Assembly: GCA_963737625.1 (NCBI GenBank)
Contig: CAVTTK010000006.1
Coordinates: 1-64,000, forward strand
Source of the DNA: Bog-756 sp963737625
Lineage (GTDB): Bacteria > Actinomycetota > Acidimicrobiia > Acidimicrobiales > RAAP-2
DNA length: 64,000 nt
Direction: 5' to 3'
Below, in pieces: positions 44,694 to 52,153 of the stretch (position 1 is its first letter; every line of letters begins with the position of its first letter). The notes beneath the pieces are model-generated. The model had not been told where the DNA came from. It saw nothing but the letters and a program-made list of their open reading frames with translations, and made no database searches. A program made the position numbers and the translations under genes.

Positions 44694-45896
44694 GTGACGA
44701 AGCCCGAATTATCGGAACAGGTAGCGGGGATCGCCCGGCAGCTGCTGGAACGCACTGACGAGCTCGCCGACCAGATGACCGCCGCCATCAAAGCGTCCGT
44801 CCCGCTCTACCGAAACGGTGTCGTCGACCACGACACCCTGCGGACCACCAGCTTGGTCCACCTCCAAGCCATCCTGGGCAGCCTCGGCCGAAACCCGGCC
44901 ACGACCTCCCCCGAATCACGAGAGAACGGACGGCGCCGAGCAGCGGCGGGTGTCCCCCTTGCCGCCATCTTGGAGGCCTACCGGGTCGCGGCCCGGTTCA
45001 TGTGGGAACAAGTGGCCGACACCTCCCGGAGTGTGGGCGCCGGTAGCGAGATCGTGCTGCAAGCCGGTTCTGAGATGTGGAAGGTCCTCGACACCTATAG
45101 CCAAGAGCTGGCCGACGGCTACCGAGAAGAAGCGGCCGCTCAAGCCCTCTCCGCCGAGCAACAACGCTCGGCACTGTTTCAGGCCCTCTTCGAAGGCCAT
45201 CTAGCGGCGACGAACCCATGGGAAGCCGCCGAGCTGCTCCGGCTGCCGCCCAACGAGCCGCTCGTCGTCGTCGTCGCCGAGGCTCCCGGCATCGGCCGCC
45301 ATGCCCTCTCACGAGGTGAACAGGCCCTGCGCGATGTCGGACTGACCTCTGTCTGGCGGCTGCTGCCCGACATCGAGATCGGCGTTGTCTCCCTCCCGGG
45401 ACCGGCTGCCCAACTCGACCGGCTCGCCGATGCCCTCTCGGCCTGTGCCACCGGACGCGTGGGGGTCAGCCCTCCCTACAGCGACCTGCGCTCCACTCCC
45501 CAAGCCCTCACCTTGGCCCGCATCGCCCTCACCAGCACGCTCCCCAACTGTGGCGTCACGGTCTTCGACCGGGATCTGCTCGCCGTCGCCGCGGTCGGCG
45601 CCCCCGAGGTGATGAGCCACCTCGCCCAAACCACCCTGGCCGGGCTCGCTGGGCTCCCCGACAAAGAGCGAGCCATCCTCCTCGAAACCTTCAAGGCCTG
45701 GCTCGACAACGACGGCTCCGCCCAGGCAACGGCCGAGCAGCTCTACGTCCACCGCAACACCATCCACCACCGCCTTCGCAAACTCGAACAACGCACCGGC
45801 CAAGACCTCGCCAACCCCCGTTCGGCCGCCCTACTCACCCTCGCATTCGAGATCGAACGACGCCAACGACACGATTCATCAGAAAGCGCTGTTTGA
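44694..45896 (+). CDS. PucR/CdaR-type transcriptional regulator
   Basis: 400 residues from GTG 44694. The N-terminal half has a RsbRD-like helical region (RRRAAAGVPLAAILEAYRVA, then ARFMWEQVAD), the middle a GGDEF-like degenerate fold, and the C-terminus the PucR helix-turn-helix: FKAWLDNDGSAQATAEQLYV followed by HRNTIHHRLRKLEQRTGQDL. The divergent alpha/beta hydrolase gene, 161 bases away, is the likely target. Ligand unknown. Confidence 0.85.
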   Translation: MTKPELSEQVAGIARQLLERTDELADQMTAAIKASVPLYRNGVVDHDTLRTTSLVHLQAILGSLGRNPATTSPESRENGRRRAAAGVPLAAILEAYRVAARFMWEQVADTSRSVGAGSEIVLQAGSEMWKVLDTYSQELADGYREEAAAQALSAEQQRSALFQALFEGHLAATNPWEAAELLRLPPNEPLVVVVAEAPGIGRHALSRGEQALRDVGLTSVWRLLPDIEIGVVSLPGPAAQLDRLADALSACATGRVGVSPPYSDLRSTPQALTLARIALTSTLPNCGVTVFDRDLLAVAAVGAPEVMSHLAQTTLAGLAGLPDKERAILLETFKAWLDNDGSAQATAEQLYVHRNTIHHRLRKLEQRTGQDLANPRSAALLTLAFEIERRQRHDSSESAV

Positions 45897-46493
45897 CCGA
45901 CCGAACTCCGAAGCCCACACCGGCTGACATCCGGCATGATTAGTCGGCGCGGTCCGGCGAGAACACGGCTCGACGCATCTTCTGGTCTGATCCGGCCAAG
46001 CCTGACGAATCAACGAGCCGTACTGATATGTCGAAAAGCGGCAGAGGTAAGCATTTCTGGCGGTCTTCTCTGCGCTGTCTATGGCCTCTTCGATGCTGAG
46101 ACCGCAGAGGTCGGTGAGGCTGAACAAGGCTTCTGCGATTCGCCGCTCTGAAATGGCTCCAACCCAGAGAGCCGAGCTGTGGACCATCCTCTGCCGCCAC
46201 CGCTGAATCCCAACGTTCCAGAGCATTCAGTAAACCCACGTCTTGGCCCGGTCGCCCGAAACGCCGCTCCAGGCGGTGAACCCGCTGCTCAGGCCACCGA
46301 ACGGCGCATCGTGCTCCGTATCGCTAGAAGAGATGTTCACAGATTTGGCGAACTCGGCGAGAGCGCTCTCGATAGTGAGCGGTGCCCGAGATATTGCGAC
46401 CCTCGCTCGGCGATCTGGGGCACCCACTCGAGCGAGCGGGCCTCACCGACTTGCCGCAGTTCGTCATCTACTTCAGACCCACCGAGCGACTTG
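45897..46493. other. Gap of about 600 bases, possible decayed minus-strand gene
   Basis: Minus-strand frames give coherent snippets (SERRIAEALFSLTDLCGLSI, then EEAIDSAEKTARNAYL near 46150-46030; LGGSEVDDELRQVGEARSLE near 46480-46420), but these are in different frames and no family is recognised. They may be pieces of a decayed gene next to the DUF4118 protein. Confidence 0.3.
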
Positions 46494-47240
46494 TTACGGG
46501 ACTCGCGTCTGTCCTGACACTGCCGCAGCCACGACATCAGCGATCGCAACAGCTACTGCTCGTGGCCGCTGCGCCACTGGTCTTCCTACGGTCGGCGTGA
46601 GTACGAACCGACCGAGAGCATGGCCTCGCCACTGCACGGGTATTTCCGATTCAGGACCCGGGATTCCCGCTTGCTCAGCGGGCCAGCCGAGCCCGGCATG
46701 GAGAATGGAGCCGTCAGGCAGCAGTCGGGCGACCGTCCGTTCCGACGGATGGGGGTCGAAACGGCAGGCTCGGAGTTCGAGCAGGTCGACAATGGCCAAA
46801 GTCGCGCCCGAAATGATGGTGTCAATAGGTGCTCCGCTGGCGGCCAACTCAGCCTCGCGGCTGATAATGGCCACACAGTCGGACGCTTCAGTGGCGGTAT
46901 GTAGGTGGCGTCGATTCCTGGCGGCCAGTTCGGTAACGATGATGCCCACCACCACGATGCAGACCGTTGTCTCGATGTCTGGGCGATGGCTGATCGCCAA
47001 CCGTTGATACGGGACCGTGAGAAAGAAGTCGAACCACAACGCTGACGAAAGGCTAGCCACCACTCCGAAGAATCGGTTGCCCACGACCGCAACGGCAACG
47101 ATCACCGCCACGAACAAGAGTGCAGAGGCCGCGTTGGTGAACGAGTCCCGGAAGGGAACCAGGATGAGCGCCAAGGCGAGCGGACCGACCAAGGCGGCGA
47201 GCAAGGTCAGCTTCTCCCGATGAGCCTTCAGTGTCTCCAT
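46494..47240 (-). CDS. DUF4118 membrane sensor-like protein (KdpD-type transmembrane domain)
   Basis: 248 residues. Four membrane helices fill the first 120 residues, including LALALILVPFRDSFTNAASA and the DUF4118 hallmark SSALWFDFFLTVPYQRLAI. A GAF-like cytoplasmic domain follows (DLLELRACRFDPHPSERTVA). There is no kinase domain, so it is an orphan input module or a truncated KdpD-type sensor. The cation exchanger gene lies just upstream on the same strand, 58 bases away; a link to ion homeostasis is possible but unproved. Confidence 0.75.
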   Translation of the reverse strand: METLKAHREKLTLLAALVGPLALALILVPFRDSFTNAASALLFVAVIVAVAVVGNRFFGVVASLSSALWFDFFLTVPYQRLAISHRPDIETTVCIVVVGIIVTELAARNRRHLHTATEASDCVAIISREAELAASGAPIDTIISGATLAIVDLLELRACRFDPHPSERTVARLLPDGSILHAGLGWPAEQAGIPGPESEIPVQWRGHALGRFVLTPTVGRPVAQRPRAVAVAIADVVAAAVSGQTRVP

Positions 47241-47298
47241 CTCGGGACCTCCCGTTCGTCTTCAGGATAGTTCTGTTCGGCCTTAAGGCCCATCGCCA

Positions 47299-48360
47299 TC
47301 AGGAGGCGGCAACCAGCACGACAACGAAGGCGGCGTACCCAATGACAATCAGCCAACCGGCCTTCCTTCCAAGCCCACGTTCCCCATAGGCCAGCACCAA
47401 TGTGAGCGCGGTCAGTCCCACGTACCACACAGCCGCCAGGCTGCCCGAGGTCGATGGCGATGAGAGCCCGAGCACCACTCCAGGGACAAGGAGGCCGCCC
47501 AGCACGTTGAAACTGTTCGAGTTGAGCGCGGTGGAGAAGGCGGCTGCACCTCTCCCCATGCGGGCCAGGTGTACTGCGGCCACGGCGTTGGGCAGGCTGG
47601 TCACGGCGGCCAGCACGATGCCTCCTATGACCGCATCGGCGATGTGAAACTGCTGTCCCAGAGTCGAGGCTCCCCGCTCCATGGCCACGCTAGCCACCAC
47701 CACGACCAGGAGCGCCCCCACAGCTACAAACGCATCGACCGGGCGGCCACGACGAGGCCGGATGGCCACTTCCAGCTCAAGCTCCTCCTCATCCACGGCC
47801 GACATGATCCAGCAAAGTGCGCGGCCAGGTAGCGGAACACGGTTGAGTGAGGCTCTCGAAAGTCCAAGTACTACGACGTATGGGACCAGGACCACCAAGG
47901 CGATCCCGAGGCTCACTGCGGGTGTGAGGACTCCTTCGATGACGGCCAGGCTGACCAGCGCAACACCGAGGCCAACTGCTCCGCCAAATAGAACCGCTCT
48001 CCGGTGGAGGGTGATGAAACCGGCCACTATCGCGCCGAGGCCCAGCAGCGCAGCCAAGTTGAAGACATTGGAGCCGATGACTACTCCGGCTCCGATTGCC
48101 TTTTGGTGCTGACTCAACGCGGTGATCGAGGCGGTTATCTCAGGAGCATCAGCAGCGAGTGCAGCGATGACACCCAGGAGTGCCTCAGACAGGCCGAGAC
48201 GCTCGCCTACCCGCTCCAGGCGGGATACCAGGACCCAACTTGTGACCAAACTGACGGCGGCGCCAAGCACGAAGGCAACACCCGGAAATGGCATTTTGGT
48301 GAGAACACCTCTCGCGATCGACGTTGCGCCGACCAGGCTTCCCGGCTCACCGTCGCCCAT
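47299..48360 (-). CDS. Sodium/calcium exchanger-family cation antiporter
   Basis: About 353 residues from ATG 48360; ATG 48294 (MPFPGVAFVLG) is an alternative. About ten membrane helices with two alpha repeats: LIxA-type AALAADAPEITASITALSQH followed by VVIGSNVFNLAALLGL, and LAAVTSLPNAVAAVHLARMG followed by ALNSNSFNVLGGLL. The GSN(V)FN and NSNSFN motifs form the ion-binding site. The central loop is acidic (AVDEEELELEV) and could bind cations. It should exchange Ca2+ (or another cation) for Na+ or H+ across the inner membrane. Confidence 0.85.
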   Translation of the reverse strand: MGDGEPGSLVGATSIARGVLTKMPFPGVAFVLGAAVSLVTSWVLVSRLERVGERLGLSEALLGVIAALAADAPEITASITALSQHQKAIGAGVVIGSNVFNLAALLGLGAIVAGFITLHRRAVLFGGAVGLGVALVSLAVIEGVLTPAVSLGIALVVLVPYVVVLGLSRASLNRVPLPGRALCWIMSAVDEEELELEVAIRPRRGRPVDAFVAVGALLVVVVASVAMERGASTLGQQFHIADAVIGGIVLAAVTSLPNAVAAVHLARMGRGAAAFSTALNSNSFNVLGGLLVPGVVLGLSSPSTSGSLAAVWYVGLTALTLVLAYGERGLGRKAGWLIVIGYAAFVVVLVAAS

Positions 48361-48523
48361 AGTACTGATTCCGCCCGGTGCAGTTTTCGGGTGGACGCCC
48401 ACTCGCTCGAATGTGTGCCGATCAGCCGGGTCGGGGAACCGCCAGACCGGGGTCAGGCAGGGCTCGGAGCATCACGGTGGCCGCCGGTCTCTGTCCCCAC
48501 ATTCTCTAGAATCGCGCTTGTAA

Positions 48524-48538
48524 TGAGAACCACTCTCA
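48524..48538. promoter_or_regulatory. Zur/Fur-like palindrome upstream of the zinc-binding lipoprotein
   Basis: TGAGAACCACTCTCA is a perfect 5+5 inverted repeat with a 5-base centre, embedded in TAATGAGAACCACTCTCACTTA. It lies 14 bases upstream of the ATG at 48553. Its layout resembles zinc or iron uptake regulator boxes, and the gene's product type supports a zinc-responsive site. Confidence 0.5.
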
Positions 48539-48552
48539 CTTAGGGTGCCAAT

Positions 48553-49488
48553 ATGAGAAGAAGGATGGTGACGCACGCAGTAACGGCAACCGTCCTCGGC
48601 GTAGTGGCAGGGATCGGATTGGCAGCATGTAGTTCACCAAGTGCTCAGTCGACGGCAACCGACCAAAGCAGCAAGATCCAAGTTGTCGCGGCGGAGAACT
48701 TTTGGGGAAGCATCGCCAGCCAGATCGGTGGCGCTCACGTTCACGTCGTGAGCATCATTACGAATCCGAATACCGATCCTCACGACTATGAGCCAAGCTC
48801 GAACGACGCCAAACTCATCGCTGGCGCCAAGATGGTCATCGAAAATGGCATTGGGTACGACCCCTGGGTTCCGCGACTGCTCGGGGCCGACCAGTCGAAC
48901 CCCACAGTCCTGAACGTTGGCACGGTGGTAGGGGTAGCTAACGGTGGGAATCCCCATAGGTGGTACAACCCACAAAACGTTCAGCAGGTCGAGAGGCAAA
49001 TCGTCGCCGACTACCAGGCCCTTGATCCGGCCGACGCCAACTACTTCTCTACCGCGGCATCCCACTTCAACAAGGTCTCACTGAAGCCTTACCACGAAGC
49101 CATGACCGCGATCCGAGCGAAGTACTCCGGCACAGCGGTCGGTGCGTCCGAGTCCATCTTTGCCATGCTGGCACCGGCTCTCGGACTGAACCTCATCACG
49201 CCTCCGACCTTCTTGAGGGCGATCAGTGAAGGCACCGACGTGACGGCGGCCGACAAGGAGACGATCGACTCGCAGATCAAGGACCATCAAATCAAGATCT
49301 ACGTCTACAACAGCCAGAATGTCACGCCCGACGTGCAGGCTCAGTTGGCAGAAGTGAAGGCCGAACACATACCGTTCGCCACCATCACGGAAACGTTGGC
49401 CCCGTCTGGAGCCACCTACCAGGCTTGGCAGACCAGACAGCTCGACGGTATCGAAGCGGCCCTCGCCAAGGCAGCGGCTGCCGGATAG
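48553..49488 (+). CDS. Zinc/manganese ABC transporter substrate-binding lipoprotein (ZnuA/TroA-like), orphan
   Basis: 311 residues. A lipoprotein signal peptide ends at GIGLAACSSPS (lipobox Cys about residue 26). The metal-site motifs of cluster A-I binding proteins are partly visible: ITNPNTDPHDYEPSSNDAKL (His), NGGNPHRWYNPQNVQ (His), GASESIFAMLAPALGL (Glu) and a C-terminal helix with the final Asp region. The His-rich loop of high-affinity ZnuA is absent. No membrane permease or ATPase gene is near, so it depends on a transporter elsewhere or is a stranded cargo gene. Confidence 0.82.
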   Translation: MRRRMVTHAVTATVLGVVAGIGLAACSSPSAQSTATDQSSKIQVVAAENFWGSIASQIGGAHVHVVSIITNPNTDPHDYEPSSNDAKLIAGAKMVIENGIGYDPWVPRLLGADQSNPTVLNVGTVVGVANGGNPHRWYNPQNVQQVERQIVADYQALDPADANYFSTAASHFNKVSLKPYHEAMTAIRAKYSGTAVGASESIFAMLAPALGLNLITPPTFLRAISEGTDVTAADKETIDSQIKDHQIKIYVYNSQNVTPDVQAQLAEVKAEHIPFATITETLAPSGATYQAWQTRQLDGIEAALAKAAAAG

Positions 49489-49750
49489 TCACGGCATGCT
49501 CGGAGTGACTCAAGTCAAGGGGTTGTTCAACCGATACCAGGGAAGTCCCGGGTCGGTCGGGCTTCCGCCGTCGGATCTAGTCGGTTCCGCACCCGACTGA
49601 AATGGAGGCCGGCCCGGGGCTGCCCTCTCCGGTGGACTGCGGACGAAACGAACACCATCTGTTAGGTAGCGTGGGCGCAGCGGTTCAACACGCCGTTTCC
49701 AGTGGCGGTCTCGGGATAGAAACAGGGCCGAAATTTACGAGTTGTCCAGT
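49489..49750. other. Intergenic, nothing supported
   Basis: About 260 bases between the zinc-binding protein and the group II intron remnant; no gene or clear terminator. Confidence 0.3.
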
Positions 49751-50003
49751 CGAGTAGCCGGGGGGAATCGCACCCCCCGGCTCTCACAGAACCGGACGTG
49801 AACCTCTCGGCTCATCCGGCTCTTGCAGGTCGGTTGGGAGTGGCTGCAAGAAGGTGCCAGTGGGCAAAGAGCCGGGGATTGGGCTGTTGTTCCTCACGCA
49901 ACCGGTCCCGTGCCAACTGAGGCCGCCCTCTCAGTCGCTTGAACTTCTGCATGGCCCATCTGACCAGATGCTCGTCGATGCGCCTTGCTAGGAAATACAC
50001 AGC
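49751..50003 (-). ncRNA. 3' end of a group II intron with the tail of its maturase (truncated)
   Basis: On the minus strand, 49822-49788 folds as a domain V hairpin (begins GAGCCGGATGAGCC, ends GTCCGGTTCT). It is followed by a domain VI-like stem AGCCGGGGGG/CCCCCCGGCT (49782-49756) and CTACTC at the end. Upstream, the frame 50000-49812 encodes the C-terminus of a group II intron reverse transcriptase/maturase: RRIDEHLVRWAMQKFKRLRG followed by NPRLFAHWHLLAA. Its stop lies inside domain V, a typical overlap. The reverse transcriptase and domains I-IV are missing, so it is an immobile remnant. Confidence 0.8.
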
Positions 50004-50355
50004 AGTGGTTTACGCATGTTCGTCTTCTCGTTACTCACCTGACCCGCTGGTAGCGGGCCTTCTCGGCAGTCGCTTCCCCCCCCCGGCTCTTGACCGACAT
50101 GACACTGCGGCGGTTTGGGATCTCCGCCCGCCCGGCGAACCCGGAGGGCCTACCTCCATCCCTGGCACAGCACGGTTCGTGCTGACGACCTTCTACATCG
50201 CCATCACTCTCCTTTCAGGACGCACCACGCCCATAAGTGCCGTTCATGGGAAAGCGACTATCGCGACACTGTGTCGCAGTTCGCCAGATATTGGTCCAAG
50301 GCAATAACTGAGAACTCGTCCATCGCTTGCCGCCATGGATGAAGGCCGAGGTTAC
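50004..50355. other. Gap of about 350 bases, nothing supported
   Basis: No recognisable gene. It may hold intron-target or old element sequence, but no family features are seen. Confidence 0.3.
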
Positions 50356-51569
50356 TCAGGAGGGCCCAGGGCTCGGCAACTTGGCGAGATCATTGCCGAC
50401 CGGCGAAGCGCCGAGCATCACGTCGATATCGTCTGCCACCTCACCGTCCTCCAACGGGAGGGCGTGGGCGTAGTTCCGCAGCGTCGTAGACGGATCGCGA
50501 TGCCCGAGCCGGTGTTGAGCCCGGAGGAGCTCGCCCCGGCCCACCAGGAAGGTGGCCACAGAGTGGCGCAGGCGATGGAGGCTGACCCCGACCAGGCCGG
50601 CCTCCGCGCACAGCTCGGCGAACCAGTGGCCCAGGGCGCCGGCCGTGAGGCGCCGCTGATGGTCGCTGTCGGGCGAGAAGACCCATTCACCGAATGCGGT
50701 GTCCCCGACCTGCCGGCGCCAGGTCTGCTCGCTGGCCCGCCAGAGCTCAACGGTTGTCCGACCGAGAGTGAGCCGACGGGTCCGCTTGGTCTTGGTGGGG
50801 CCGATCTCTTCACCGGAGACACCTCGCTCAATATGCAGAACCCTGCCGTCCAGGTCTCCGAATTTCAACGCTGCGAGTTCACCCCGGCGGGCACCGGAGT
50901 CGGCCGCCAGCCGCGTCAGCAGTCGGACCTGCTCGGCCTTGTGAAGCAATTTCCGCGAACTCCACGTGCCGTCGAACGCTGCCTCGGCCTTCTCCACCAA
51001 TACCTCGGACATTCGCAGCAGCGCCAGAACGTCCTGTTCGGGGACGTGCATGCGGGTGCCGGGTCGAGGAGGGCCCCGCATTCCCCAAACGGGTTCCGAT
51101 CGATGATCGATTCGGACTGGGCCCAACCGACGGCGGAGCGCAGCACCCGGAACCGGCCGGAGACCACCGAAATCCCGGCCCCAGCCTCCCGCCATCGGGC
51201 CATGGTCACCCGCACCACTTCCGGGCGCAGGGTGGCCACCCGTCGTCCGGCGATGGGATCGGCACTCAACGCCTTGACGTTCGACCGGACCCCGACCCAC
51301 GTGGACGGTCGCCAGTCGTGCTGGGCACACAGCCATCGCTCGAGCAGCTCGCCGACAGTCAGGAAGGGTGCGGCCCGCCGGATCGACCGGTACTCGGCGA
51401 ACTGCGCTGCCAGTTCACGCCGACGCTCCTCGGCGTCCTCGAGTGCGCCATGGAACCAGAACGACCGCTGGACGGTGCGACCGGAGACCGGGTCGACACC
51501 CACAGCGACGCGGATCTCGAACACGCCGGGGCGCTTCTCACGCAACGATCCCTCGCCCCAGGCACCCAT
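50356..51569 (-). pseudogene. Tyrosine integrase of element B with a one-base deletion
   Basis: Start at ATG 51569 (MGAWGEGSLREKRPGVFEIR). The protein follows the element A integrase to IIDRNPFGE, then the frame is lost. Where the intact gene has CCCGCATGTCCCGAAGCGGG (plus strand), this copy has CCCGCATTCCCCAAACGGG, one base shorter (near 51087). The catalytic part continues in another frame with GARRGELAALKFGD, LHRLRHSVAT and LRNYAHALP unchanged. The C-terminal tail differs from copy A (ends in SPVGNDLAKLPSPGPS). Element B therefore probably depends on the element A integrase. Confidence 0.85.
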
Positions 51570-51666
51570 CGGGCCAAAAATAGGGTCACAAGTAGGGTCA
51601 TCGGTGGATCCCTACTTTGGCCGCCTGCCCGGATTAGGCCCCTGACCAGGGACTACGCCTGGAATC

Positions 51667-51713
51667 TCGAGTGCGCTCGGAGGGATTCGAACCCCCAACC
51701 TTCTGATCCGTAG
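51667..51713. repeat. att core within tRNA-Arg (terminal copy)
   Basis: 47 bases identical to 26818-26864. The remaining 5' part of the tRNA (51714-51745) is chromosomal, so integration reconstitutes a complete tRNA gene. Confidence 0.9.
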
Positions 51714-51745
51714 TCAGATGCTCTAATCCGTTGAGCTACGAGCGC
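51672..51745 (-). tRNA. tRNA-Arg(ACG)
   Basis: 74 bases on the minus strand. Acceptor stem GCGCTCG/CGAGCGC is perfect, discriminator A, CCA not encoded. D arm GCTC...GAGC, anticodon stem TCTGA/TCAGA with loop CTACGGA (anticodon ACG, read as ICG for CGN arginine codons), and T arm GGGGG-TTCGAAT-CCCTC (one G-T pair). It is the integration target of both elements and its 3' portion now comes from element B. Confidence 0.95.
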
Positions 51746-51882
51746 CCGGCATCCACTTCAGAGGTACACGCCGGCCAAACCCCACCGCAGACCGTGGGGC
51801 GATTGGCTTTCGTGCGCCGAAGCGGCTTCCTACTGTATCCGACAGCCCTCGGTCGGAGGCCGGCGACCCCGACCGGCCTGTC

Positions 51883-52050
51883 CGGACCCGTCTCGTGCCC
51901 AGCTCAGGAGCCCGGGCAGGGGTCCGATGGGAGCCCTCACCGATTGGATCGGTATTGGATCGGCGACGGCCAAGCTTGCCGAGACGTACAAGGGTGTTTG
52001 CGGGCTCCTGGCGGGGGTCCGAAGCCGTGCCTCTGGCACGGGACGTTTTT
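51883..52050 (+). ncRNA. Candidate structured small RNA with intrinsic terminator
   Basis: A long closing stem can form from CGGACCC (51883-51889) with GGGTCCG (52015-52021), then CAGGAGCCCG (51905-51914) with CGGGCTCCTG (52001-52010), separated by an asymmetric internal loop. Inside are small hairpins, ACCGAT-TGG-ATCGGT (51939-51953) and a GGCAAG/CTTGCC-like stem (about 51968-51980). It is followed at once by CCGTGCC-TCT-GGCACGG and TTTTT (52025-52050), an intrinsic terminator on the plus strand. No protein gene on this strand could own that terminator. The rod shape with an internal loop recalls 6S RNA, but no class can be assigned from sequence alone. The true 5' end may lie further upstream. 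Confidence 0.5.
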
Positions 52051-52062
52051 GGCGGGAACCGG

Positions 52063-52101
52063 GCAACAGCCGACCTCATCCCCCCCGAGGTCGGCTGTTG
52101 C
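52063..52101 (-). terminator. Strong 15-bp hairpin downstream of the BTAD regulator gene
   Basis: GCAACAGCCGACCTC (52063-52077) and GAGGTCGGCTGTTGC (52087-52101) are exact complements around a 9-base loop. It lies 52 bases past the stop of the minus-strand regulator gene. T residues follow only weakly, so it may work as a bidirectional or Rho-assisted terminator. Confidence 0.65.
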
Positions 52102-52153
52102 GCTTTCCTTGACCCAAATCCGCTGCTGCAGGGCCACCGGTATGCGGCCCCGT

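Larger units (their letters stand above)
26865..51713. mobile_element. Integrative element B (decayed cargo), about 24.8 kb
   Basis: Bounded by the two exact 47-bp att cores, with its integrase (frameshifted) next to the complete tRNA-Arg gene and the conserved left end plus AbiE-like pair at the other end. Cargo is mainly redox, membrane and regulatory genes. At least five fragments (MmyB regulator, IS3-type transposase, PPOX, peroxiredoxin, group II intron) mark decay. It looks older than element A; part of the cargo may have been chromosomal DNA captured later. Confidence 0.65.

Noticed and set aside
50335..51645. Long plus-strand open frame opposite integrase B
   Set aside because: Same reason; it mirrors the antisense frame of integrase A.
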